64,000 bases of DNA. It comes from Taxillus chinensis. Lineage: Eukaryota > Streptophyta > Magnoliopsida > Santalales > Loranthaceae. How positions within the stretch are numbered: position 1 is the first letter of the stretch; every line of letters begins with the position of its first letter. The stretch is taken from assembly GCA_023512835.1 (NCBI GenBank), contig CM042086.1, positions 7,535,299 through 7,599,298 of the forward strand. The letters run 5' to 3'. Below, in pieces: positions 1 through 11,349 of the stretch. The position numbers were made by a program, and so were the translations under genes. Below the pieces are notes generated by a model that was given only the letters and a program-made list of their open reading frames with translations, was not told the DNA's origin and did not search any database.

Positions 1-338
1 CCACCATTTTCAATAATAATAATAATAATAATAATAATAAACTAACACCCATAATATATGTTACTCACATTTTTACAAAACAAAACAAAAATTCACTCAT
101 TAATCAACTCACGTTTTAATATTTTTGAAAAATACCAACTCACCCATCATAATTCTTCTCTCTCTCATCTCACATTTTCCCAAAAATAAACAGCACTCCC
201 CAACTCATTATTCCCATCTTAAAAAAAAAACAATAAATCTCATAACTCTCAATCAAACTCTCTCTCACACACCTGTAAATTCCAACAATAGTAATAAACT
301 CACATAATCTCTCTCTTCCTCCCTTACCCACATTCTTA

Positions 339-342
<4 letters not shown>

Positions 343-372
<30 letters not shown>
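343..372. repeat. (AT)n microsatellite
   Basis: An uninterrupted AT dinucleotide run of about 29 bases inside the low-complexity region. Confidence 0.9.
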
Positions 373-374
<2 letters not shown>

Positions 375-1368
375 CAACTGACTTGCGGTATTACCATAAA
401 ACTGTGACTATTTGGACGATTGTAATTTTTTCGATGACTTGATATGTTGCTATGTCATTACAGTTACCCATCAGTTATGCAATCCTAATTGTATATAGCA
501 TTACTATATAGGCAAAAAAATTCACAACCATTAATCACCCAACATTTTAATAATAATAATAATACCAACTCAACCCTCATAATTCATGTCTTTCTCATCT
601 CACATTCTCTCAAAAATAAATAAACAAATAACACTCCTTTATCTTATAATTTCCATCCAATAAAAAAATAATAAACCTAATAAATCTCAATCAAAATTTC
701 TCTCTCACGCTCGATCAATTCCAATAATAATAATAAACTTACACCCATAATCTATCTCTTTTACTCACGTTTTTTGCATAAAAAAACAAAAAAAAATCAC
801 TCCCATTAGTCACCCCACATTTTAATATTTTTGAAAAATACCAACTCACCCCTCATAATTTCTCTCTCTCTCTCTCTCATCTCACATTTTCTTGAAAATA
901 AATAATTAAACAAATAACACTTCTCCATCTCAATAATAAAGTCTCTCTCTCTCTTCCAATAATAATAATAACTCACACCCATAATCCCTCTCTCTTACCC
1001 ACATTCTTACAAAAAATACATATACATAATTTTGTACAATCAACTCGCACAATCACTGTAAAATTACAACTAATTGAGCGGTCATAATTTTTTTTTCTCA
1101 CTCTTCGATGATCTCCTATACTATTACATCATCAACAGTTACCTATCAATTATACAACCGCCATTGTATGTAGTATTATTAAAAAATAAAAAAAACTCAC
1201 ACTACTCATTAATCACCCCATGTTTTAATATTTAATAATAATAATAATATCAACTCATCCCTCTGATTCTTCTCTCTTTCATCTCAACTCTCCAACTATT
1301 ATTTCCGACCAATAAAAAAATAATAAATTTTATAACTTTCAATCAAACTCTCTCTCTCTCACTCTTTC

Positions 1369-1369
<1 letters not shown>

Positions 1370-1425
<56 letters not shown>

Positions 1426-1428
1426 TTC
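1370..1428. repeat. Inverted AAT/ATT trinucleotide repeat
   Basis: A run of AAT units passes directly into a run of ATT units, so the two halves are reverse complements and could fold into a nearly perfect hairpin. A second AAT run follows at about 1475-1507. Confidence 0.85.
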
Positions 1429-1473
1429 AATCAAACTTTCACTCTTTCAATCAAACTTTCAATCAAAACTTTC

Positions 1474-1513
<40 letters not shown>

Positions 1514-1564
<51 letters not shown>
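1514..1564. repeat. (CT)n microsatellite
   Basis: About 25 uninterrupted CT units directly after an AAT run. Confidence 0.9.
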
Positions 1565-1567
<3 letters not shown>

Positions 1568-2768
1568 ACTTACGGACGTTCTAAAAAAAACAGAAACTTA
1601 CACCCATTAATCCACCCACGTTTTAACATTTTTAAAAAATACCGACTCACCCCCTCATAATTCATCTCTCCCTCATCTCACATTCTCCCCAAAATAAATA
1701 AACAAATAACACTCCTTTTATCTCATTATTCCCATCTAATAAAAAATCTCTCTCTCTCTCTCTCTAACAAAAAAACTAACATCCATTAATCACTCCACAT
1801 TTTAATATTTAACTAATAATAATACCAACTCATCTCTCTTAGTTTTGGACTTGAATTCGTTGGTGAGCATCGCCAGCTCACCATGGTAGTGAGCTGGTGA
1901 GCTGACTTATTTCAGACTGTTTTGATATTTGTTTTAAAAATCAATCGTTAGATTAAATATTCATGTAATATATATTATACCTATAAAAATTAAAGACGAT
2001 ATAAAGGTTAAGTTTTATGCAAATTCAATTAGAAAAAAATTAAATTTTAATAAATTAAAATTTATTTATTTATCTTCATATTTTTGATAAATAAATGAAT
2101 GAATGATACTCCTGAGCTCATTATTTTGATCTAATAAAAAATAATAAACACATAACTCTCTCTCTCTCTCTCTCATGTTTTTGCAAAAATAAAAAAACAA
2201 AAAACAAAAACTCACACCCATTAATCACCCTATGTTTTAATATTTAATAAGCAAATAACACTCATCCATCTCATTATTCTTATCCAATAAAAATAATAAA
2301 TATCATAACTCTCGATCAAACTATCTCTCTCATGTCCTATCAATTCCAATAATAATAATAAACTCACGCCCATAATCCCTTTCACTAACCCATCTTCTTA
2401 CACACATATATAGTACAAACAACTCGCTATATGCATTGATGTAAATTGTCACCAATTAGATGATCATGTTTTTTTATTCTTTCGATAATATGGTATGCTA
2501 CCACGTTATGATGGTTACCTACCATTTATGCAAACTCATTGTATGTACCATTATTAAAGAAACAAGAAACTCACACCACTAATCACCCCACATTTCGATA
2601 TTTAATAATAATAATTATAATACCAACTCATCCCTCGTAATTCCTCTCTCTTTCTCTCTCATCTCACATTTTTCCAAAAATGAATAAATAAATAGAACTC
2701 CCAACTCATTATTCACGTTTAATCAAAAAATAATGAGAGAGAGCTTGATTGAGAGTTATAAGATTTAT

Positions 2769-2907
<139 letters not shown>

Positions 2908-3462
2908 TGTGAGTATTTTTCAAAAATGTTAAAACGTGAGGTGATTAATGGATGTGAGTTTTTGTTTTTATTTTTGTTTTCTTTTTACAAAAATATGAGT
3001 AATAAAGATGAATTATGAGTGTAAATTTATTATTATTATTTGAGTCGTTGAGGCGTGAGATGAATACCAATAACAATAATAATAAATTAATACTCATAAT
3101 CCAATAAAATAAATAAATAAATCTCATAACTTTCAATCAAATTTTCCTCTTTCTCTTAATTCTCAAAAAAAGTATTAATCTACATCCCACAGAAATAAAT
3201 TCAAAATGAAATAATGTTCAAATCAACACAAAAATGATAATATTTTTCTCTGACAAAAATGAAATAATTGTTCGATGGGACCACTTATCAATTACGTCTG
3301 CAGTTTGGTCTCAATTTTCAAGTCGTCGTAGACCCACCCACCCCCCAATCCGTTTAAAGTTTAGCCATCACATACGAATGAGCATCTCTGCATTCTAAAT
3401 AATAATAATAATAATTTGAGTACAGTCCAAATACTATACACTCACGGGTATGCTTATTATTA

Positions 3463-3475
3463 TATATACCCGCCG
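3463..3475 (+). promoter_or_regulatory. TATA-like box of RLP copy 1
   Basis: A TATATATA element inside 'ttattattatatataccc' lies about 75 bases before the ATG at 3544. The same element is kept before copy 2 (11269-11281). Upstream, 3250-3390 matches 10369-10500 of copy 2, including 'aagtcgtcgtagaccc', so promoter and gene were duplicated together. Function is inferred from position only. Confidence 0.5.
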
Positions 3476-3543
3476 GCCGGTATCGCTCCACTCCATCAAT
3501 CAAAACACTCTTTCTTTACTCACTGCATCGATCAATTTAATTA

Positions 3544-6500
3544 ATGGGTACACCCGCGGCCACCAGACACGATGCAAGTGGGCTTCTTTCCTTGGCGGTG
3601 GCTTTATCCCTGCTGCTGTGGTGCCACGCAAAGCCAGACGGGTCATCATGCATCCCCAGCGAGAGAGAAGCCCTGCTGAGGTTCAAACGAGACCTCACCG
3701 ATCCCTCCAACCGCCTCTCCTCGTGGGTGGAGGAGGATCCCCACCCGGACTGCTGTGGCTGGTCCGGCGTCGTCTGCCACAACTCAACCGGACACGTTCT
3801 CCAGCTCCGCCTTGCCTGCACTCCATCCCCATCCACCTATTGTGGGGGTTATTATGATGATGATGACAAGACGAAGGTGGCGTTGGGGGGTAAGCTAAAT
3901 CCTTCTCTCCTCAATTTAAAGCATCTCACGCACTTGGATCTCAGTTTGAATGACTTCCAAGGGGTTCCAATCCCCACTTTCTTGGGCTCCCTGGAGAACC
4001 TGAGATATCTAAACCTCTCCAACGGAGGATTCGGGGGTAGCCATTCCTGCTCAACTCAGAAATCTATCCAGTCTGCAATCTCTCGATCTCAATGATGGAT
4101 ATATGTTGAGCACCAGCAGTCTTGAGTGGGCTGCAGGCTTGACGTCCCTGCAATTCTTGGTTTTGAGCGGGGCGAACCTGAGCAGTGCCCATGATTGGCT
4201 GCAGGCCACAAGCCGGCTCCCTGCCTTGCAAAAACTCATCCTGTCATCTTGTGGTCTACCACCATATTCTCCCACTTCCCTACTACCACCCACCAACTTT
4301 TCATCACTTTCGGTACTCGATCTTTCCAGGAACTCGTTTTCTTCGGTGCCTGTGTGGATTTTTACCCTGAAAGCTCTTACTTCCCTTTCTCTATCCGACA
4401 ACCACCTTCAAGGTCCAATCCCTGTAGGCCTTGGAAACCTGGCTGCTCTAAACAGCCTCGATTTTTCATTTAACCAACTCAATTCAAGCCTTCCCAAATG
4501 GCTGTTTGATCTTCACAGACTTGAGGACCTCAGCCTTGGATGGAATTCCTTGCAAGGCAGAATCCCAGAGGCCATTGGAAACATGACTTCCCTCACCACC
4601 CTTGATTTAGATGGTAATTCGGAGCTCCAAGGTGGAGGCTGGTTGTTTAAATCGTTGGGAAATCTTGCCAGGTTAAGGAGAGTTTATTTGTCGGGCCTAA
4701 AATTTGGCAGGAACACGTTCTTCAAAGACTTGAAGAGTTTACCGGGTGGATTGACTGACTTATATTTGAGTGAGTCTCAACTTTCTGGCCAATTTAGTGA
4801 TCTCGGGGATCACTTTGCTCAATTTAAAAATCTGGCCTGCCTTGTTCTCTTCAACAGCTCCTTGCATGGTCCCATCCCAGAGTCGATTGGAAGATTATCC
4901 TCCTTGGAAATATTAATGCTTTCTCATAATCAGTTGGACGGTCCCATCCCAGCATCAATTGGAAAATTATCCTCCTTGAAAAGTTTAGACGTTTCCAATA
5001 ATCGACTGAATGGAACTCTTCCTGCATCACTTGGGCAACTTATAAACCTTGAAAGGCTGGATACTTCTTACAATCCAATGACAGGAGACATCAGTGAAAT
5101 TCACTTTGCCAATCTCACAAAATTGAATTCTCTATCAGCATTGGAAAACAGATTCAGCTTGAAGGTACGTCCTAATTGGGTTCCTCGTTTTCGACTTCTT
5201 AATCTTCACCTAGATTCATGGCAGATAGGTCCTCAATTTCCACTGTGGCTTTCATCACAAACCAACTTGACCTCTTTGCAAATGTCTCATTCAGAAATTA
5301 CGAGCGAAATTCCCAATTGGTTTTGGAACTCTTTTCCCCAATTAGAGTATCTTAATCTCTCCCAAAGTCAAATCCATGGAAACCTCCCAATTATTTTTTC
5401 AAATGCAACCGTCATTGATCTTAGCTCCAACCAATTTAATTGCATGCTACCTTTGATTTCCACAAAATTGTCCTTATTAAATCTTGCAAATAATTATTTT
5501 TTTGGATCAATTTCTCCCCTCCTGTGTCACAAGCCGCATGAAAAGAAGCAATTAGAGTATCTCAATCTTCAAAACAATCATTTATCGGGAGAACTTTCTG
5601 ATTGCTGGAGGAATTGGACGCTTTTGAGCGTCATAAGAGCTGGAAATAACAAGCTCACAGGCAACCTTCCAATCTCCATTGGTTTTTTATATAACCTCCA
5701 ATCATTGCGTTTTGAAAACAACTACTTGCAAGGAGAACTTCCCGCTTCTCTAGGAAATTGTGAGGATCTGATAAGTATGGACCTTGGAGAAAATAATTTT
5801 GTTGGGAGTATACCAACTTGGATAGGGAGACTTGCTCATTTGAAGCTATTGAGGCTGCGTTCAAACAAGTTTGATGGGGAAATTCGTGATCAAATATGTG
5901 CTCTCACGTCCCTTCAAGTATTGGACCTTGCCCATAACAACCTTTCTGGAAGCATCCCTTTATGCTTCAACAAGTTTAAGGCCATGACTACTGCCAAAAC
6001 AAATGCAACTATACCGATTTTGGTTTCAATTTTAGCTTCTGATCAAGGATATTTTCTCGAGAATGCATTACTTACGTGGAAAGGAATTGCTTTTGAATAT
6101 AATAAAATTCTTGGACTAATGACGGCGATAGACCTTTCAAGCAATAAGTTATCAGGAGAGATTCCAGAAGAATTAATAACTCTTGTTGACATGCGATTAC
6201 TAAATTTGTCCAACAATCTTTTTGGCGGGTAAGATTCCTAAAGAAATTGGAAATATGCAGCTTTTAGAATCTATTGACTTTTCTCATAATCAAATTTCTG
6301 GTCAAATTCCTTCTAGCATGTCTACTTTGGCATTTTTGTCTTATCTGGATTTATCGAATAATAAGTTGGTAGGACAAATTCCATCAAGCACTCAACTTCA
6401 AAGCTTCAACCTTTCTAGTTATGTTGGAAATAAGCTTTGTGGACCTCCAATCACCAACAATTGTAGTACTGAAGTGAAAAATAAACAAGGTGAAGAAAAA

Positions 6501-6671
6501 GATGAGATGGAAATGTATATGATTTATGGAAGCCTGGCTATTGGGTTCATTGTGGGATTTTGGATTATATGGGGTTCTTTATTGTTCATGAAGTCATGGA
6601 GACTAGCTTATTTCAAATGGATTGAAAGCTTATGTCAAAGAATTTATGATATCGGCAGCACTTGCTCTTAA
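3544..6671 (+). pseudogene. Receptor-like protein (EIX/Cf class), copy 1, two frameshifts
   Basis: This encodes an LRR receptor-like protein without a kinase domain, a class that sits in the plasma membrane and senses microbial or developmental ligands through SOBIR1/BAK1-type partners. Segments are 3544-4095 (signal peptide about residues 14-29, then an LRRNT_2 cap with SEREALLRFKRDL, DCCGW and GVVC motifs), 4103-6232 (LRRs with LSxNxLxGxIP repeats and an island region near 5990-6110) and 6222-6671 (last LRRs, acidic juxtamembrane, one membrane helix with GFIVG, short basic tail). Against copy 2 there is one extra T at 4038 and one extra T in the T-run 6219-6223. Each shifts the frame by +1. 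Without them the gene would span about 1041 codons, a normal family length, with no intron. It is either a recent pseudogene or carries homopolymer assembly errors. Confidence 0.85.
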
Positions 6672-8100
6672 CTGACATGTCATTTCCAAATGAAAGACAT
6701 TGTAGAATGTTGTAATAAAAGTAGCATCTTTAATAAAGGTTCCTTACTAATACTTTGCCTTGTTGTAACTTTCTTATGCTAAAATGTTACCAATTAATTG
6801 TTGAATGTCACACCCAGTCCTATGTCCTATGTGTTATTTTTTTAATATATAAAATTTAAATTTCACTTGTCCTTCATCTACCATCTTTTCCTTAAACATT
6901 TTCAGCGCATTGCGAGAACTTAACTATATATATATATTAACTTCATCCAAAGAATTTCCAAAAACAAAAAAAAACACTAGTTAGAGTGACAAATTACACA
7001 TTTTTCTGACAGTGACAAATGACACTTACACTCCACCGAATCCTCTTTGCCAGGGACCTATTGGAGGTGATGCCGATGACTGGCGGATGGGGGTGAGGTT
7101 GGTGCGGCGGAGCGTGGCTACTGGCTGCGGAATGGAGGATTAAAATTAGAGAGTGGTAGGAATTAAAATCAAACGACTGTTAATTTTATATTATTTCCAC
7201 ATATTTAATGATTGTTTTGATTACTGGATCTTTTAGATTTTGTACTCTCTCATTAAGTAATTGAGTACGGTTTCAGTTCTTGCTGTGGTAGAAATTATCT
7301 GACAGCCCAATCACAGTCATTAATCCAAATGACTTGAGTGATGGTAGAATTTGAACGGTGAGATAATTTTTTGAGTACGTCCAAAAAAATTTTTTAATCA
7401 AGCGTCTCGGCCAGTTGATCAATCTTTCCTAGTTAGGACAAACAAATATTCCTGTCCGTCGCTGGCGACCGCTGACCGCCTCCCACCCCCACAATGTCCC
7501 TATTGGCATGATGCAATGCATGCATCCATGATCCATCCATGTATCCATGCGGGGGCACAACAACTATGGACTTCAAATTCAGGGCCGGCTTCACAATAAT
7601 GTTGGGATCATTATTTTATGGAAAATTTTCTTAAATTTGTTGGTCGTGTTGTTTTTATTATTACGCTTATATGTGATTTTTTTTTTCTGTATCTCAATTT
7701 GGCAAGGGATAATGGTAGCTAGATTCTGATATATTTATTGTTATCTAATAATTACAATAATTCTCATAATTACCTTTTAGACACCTTCATTATCACCAAC
7801 CAGTGTTAAGGTCTTCTTTTATACCTAGGTAGTAGTTTATAATTTTTTAACACTTGATTCAAAGATTATGCAAAATAACAGAAAGTAAATGGAAGAATGA
7901 AAGAATACAGAATATATAGTTCATTCAATATGACCTACGCCTTTAATATCTGCCTAGTCAATCTATAGGAAATCACTAGTGCGGTGTACCATGAATTACA
8001 AGTATTAAGGAGAAGCAAAACAAACAAAAAAACAATACAATATAAAACAGGAGACAAACAGAAAACAGACAAACAAAAAAAAGGAAACGGCAAAGGAGAA
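6672..8100. other. Intergenic spacer after RLP copy 1
   Basis: AT-rich spacer. The first 60 bases resemble the region after RLP copy 2 (14489-14560, including 'aatgttttaataaaagtagc'), so the duplicated unit includes the 3' end. A somewhat GC-rich patch lies at 7020-7140. I see no supported gene. Confidence 0.6.
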
Positions 8101-8104
8101 GACA

Positions 8105-9515
8105 AACAGCTGTGGCAGCCCTGCACTGTGTTCAGCAATGAGAGCACTTTGGTGCTGCAACGCGGCAGCACCCAAGGGTCCAACCAAATTCAGCCTCGTG
8201 GCAGCAGAAAGAATGTCTCTCATTGTAATAAACATGTGAGCCCTCTGAGAAAGAGCAAATAAGCCCAAAAATGGGTGCATGGTGGAAGGAAACAGCAACA
8301 GAAGACAAAGCTGTCCCTCATCATTTTAAGTGATGGAAAATCGGTAAAAACAGTGGCAGCTACCCTCATCAGTGCTGATCCTTGTGCCACCGATGCTTTT
8401 CGGGCAACTTCATTGGTAAGTGTAGCATCCAGTGTTCTATCGAGTTGACACCGTGTGTCCATGTTGGGGTCAAGATTGCAGAATGGACGAATGGAAGGAG
8501 TAAGCTCCGTGTATTCTCCAAAACCTGGCCCACATAAGGTCCTAGATCTTCACGACCCATCACCATGCAGGTTTGAATTGCTGCCTCAAGGCAAAGGAAT
8601 GAGCAAAGCCGCCAGTCATTCATTTCTCTCACACCCTCCACTATAAGAATACAGAACTCTTGCATTAAAAATCATACAAGCATAATAAGATAATATGATA
8701 AAATGGAAAAATTATTCATATTTCATTCTAGTTCCAATGTGATATGGTAACCGAGAGAGAGTACCTGTTTTTCAACTTCTTTCTCTCCTTCCCTCCAGTC
8801 TCTGCTTTTGTTTCTGGTTTTTTACTGCAGAAGAATTATCTGTATGAGCAACGACCTTAATCCTGTGTCGTGGTCGCTGGAGATTTACTTTTTTGGATCT
8901 ATTGGTTGCAACTCTGCAATTCTGTTTTCAGATGCTTCGGTGATCCTACATGAGGCAAATTGTTTCATTTATAGTGGGACTGCAGGAAGGCTCAGTACGT
9001 GAGAGAGAGAGAGAGAAGCACGAAGACGTGTAAGCAGAAATAAATCAATGTAAACCTGCTACCAGCACTACCCGTTTCATATGCACAAAGACAAGGCCAC
9101 AAAAATCCAAACCTTATATGGTATGAATGACCATAGTGCCTGTCAGTAACATTATTATCCCATTATATAATATAAATCCAGGTTAAAGATTAGAAAGGAT
9201 TTTTAAATGCGTCAATCTAAAAGGATAAAGGATAAATAAGCATAACGTTGCTGTGCGTTAATGTGGCTAAATTCTAAGTAAATCACAGAGCTATATGTCA
9301 ATTACCATTTTGTCAATCGCCAATGATGCTATAACTGTGGCAATGAACTTCAACCAGCTTATTGAAAGTATTGAGGCAACGATTATCTTTGAGACGTTTC
9401 AAGGGTGATTGAGAAGCCCACAAGGGGGAGTACTGGCTCTTTAAGCTTTTAGTTAAAGAGGTTTCTTCAAAATTTCCAAGTTGAGGCTACAGTATATCTC
9501 AGTTTTGATCCCTAG
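8105..9515 (-). pseudogene. Decayed copy of the UreF locus
   Basis: This block matches 51693-53385, the intact UreF gene and its 5' flank, in the same orientation. Recognisable UreF stretches remain (TLTNEVARKASVAQGSALMR at about 8355-8420, LEAAIQTC near 8580). It has lost about 92 bases covering the N-terminal PTGGFAHSFG signature (at about 8615), about 25 bases near 8258 and about 60 bases near 8135, and it carries frameshifts near 8325 and 8470, so it cannot encode UreF. The 5' flank is also kept (8650-9515), including the splice-donor-like CAG/GTACTC at about 8763 and a short GA run at 9001-9016. Flanking DNA is copied, so this is a genomic duplicate and not a retrocopy. Confidence 0.9.
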
Positions 9516-9598
9516 TAATAAAAATATGTGGCTACAGGATCAACATTCATGCTTTAAACCATATTGACATATTTTTAAGTTTATTGTATATCACCATT

Positions 9599-9838
9599 TT
9601 AACCTACAGGATCAACATTCATGCTTTTGTATTTCTCAGATTGTTCAGAGACTCCATCTTCCATATCCTTCAAATCTTCTTGAACACATTCACTCACGGG
9701 TGTGCATTTATCAAACTGTAGACCCGTTTGAGCATAGAGCCTCTCAACAGCTTCCTCATCAATTTCCATTTCCTCATCACCATCATTATCTTCATGAGGT
9801 AGTGTTGTTGGTCGGCTGAGGCTAAATTTAAGTAGGTT
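9599..9838 (-). other. Acidic open stretch, unassigned
   Basis: On the minus strand about 78 codons stay open and give an acidic, protein-like composition (DEEMEIDEEAVERLYAQ, then QEDLKDMEDG). A stop lies immediately upstream in the same frame. I do not recognise the family. It may be a relic exon of a gene otherwise lost here, or chance. Confidence 0.25.
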
Positions 9839-9839
9839 G

Positions 9840-10368
9840 AAACTTTAGCAGGTTTGAACAATTTGGGGACTGACAGAATTGGATGAGTTTTCTCAAATTT
9901 GTTCCAAGATTTTTTTAAATAGATTGATGTTGATGTTGCATGCGTCCAATATAATCTAGAGGGAGCCCTTGTTATTTCCATGTTATTTGGTGATGGTGGA
10001 ATTGTTTGAGTCCCATGGTTTTTTTACTTGTCTCATTGGAAAGGTTTTTCATGTTAAATTGCACTAGTGTCCAATCAATATCACTACTGACGACAGCGGT
10101 TATCGTTTTGGTGCTACAGTGTTTAATTATCACCTACTATTGCCATGTCTACGACCCTACATTTTATAGCCACCACCCATTGCACCCAATTATCTCTCCT
10201 ACAGGCTACAGGCACCATCTCCTTTCATTTAATTAGGCTCAACTCCAATCCATAGACCCCGATGAGTGCAAACTGTCCTCCTACTAACAGTCTCTCCCTA
10301 GTCTTTAACACGTGAAAGATACTTATGCTGATCCAAATTAAATTCATCGCTGAGCTATATACAACAGA
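9840..10368. other. Intergenic spacer
   Basis: Mixed-composition spacer between the UreF pseudogene block and the promoter homology of RLP copy 2. Nothing recognisable. Confidence 0.5.
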
Positions 10369-10499
10369 ATTGTTCAATGGGTCCACTTATCAGTTACTTC
10401 GGCAGTTGGGTCTAAATTTCCAAGTCGTCGTAGACCCACCCACCACCCACCCCCAATCCCTCTCACCCGGCCGCTCCCTAAAGTTTAGCCATCACATTA

Positions 10500-11230
10500 C
10501 ATATAGAAAAATGCTATTTGCAACCACGGATGTGCGTCCTCACCGCGCAACCGGCTAATGTAGCAATTGACATGTCGTGAAAATACTTAAAACTTAATGC
10601 GCAGCGTATCAAATCTGAGATGGAGAGAAAGAGGGCAGGGGAAGGAGGGAGGAGCCTCGAGCCGTAGATCTGGAAGGGAGGAGGTAGAAATATGACATAA
10701 AATCTGGTTTTGGAGGCGATACAGGGCTTTTTTTGGAAATCCGAGAGCGATGAGGCATAGCTCTCATTCATACCTACAAATAAAAAAAAAAGAGCCTAAA
10801 TCGGACCATTGTACGCAAAGTTAAGGTAAGTTTTCGACTCAAATTACAATTCAACCCAAAAACCCGTAGATCTAAATGAACAAAGAGAGTGATCTATGCT
10901 TGTTAGTTCGGGCCAATCTGAAGAATGCTAGGGCTCTGAGGCTCGAGTAAATTCTTTGTGCCTCTACTCAAGGACATGTCTTGAGCCCGCGCTTCTAGGC
11001 GTGAAATAAGTTTAAATCAACACGAAAATGACAATATTTTTTAATCGAATGAAAATTGTTGAGATGAACCATGCTCAGAGTCTTGAGCATGCTCCAAAGA
11101 TGATGATTTACAGATTTTGGGCACGCCAATTAAAAATTATAATAAATGATGCCAATGGATGAAAGAATGGTTTAATCCACTATCAATTACATCAGTCGAA
11201 AAAATACCGCAAATTGTACCTAACACTACT
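10500..11230. other. Extra DNA in the promoter of RLP copy 2
   Basis: Sequence homologous to the copy 1 promoter stops near 10500 and resumes near 11255. The roughly 730 bases between have no counterpart at copy 1, where only about 70 bases separate the matching parts. It includes a purine-rich tract at 10620-10690. An inserted mobile element is possible, but I could not define ends or a target duplication. Confidence 0.5.
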
Positions 11231-11268
11231 CTTACCTATAATGATATACATAAATAATGGGTATGCTT

Positions 11269-11281
11269 ATTATTATATATA
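11269..11281 (+). promoter_or_regulatory. TATA-like box of RLP copy 2
   Basis: TATATATA inside 'ttattattatatatacgg', about 70 bases before the ATG at 11350, matching the copy 1 element. Confidence 0.5.
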
Positions 11282-11349
11282 CGGGAATGGCCGCCGGCCA
11301 CTTCATCAAAACACTCTTTCTTTACTTTCTGCATCGATCAATTAAGTTA

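Noticed and set aside
3860..3890. DDDDK motif in RLP copy 1, like an enteropeptidase site
   Set aside because: It lies in a variable loop, is absent from copy 2 and has no known meaning in plant receptors.
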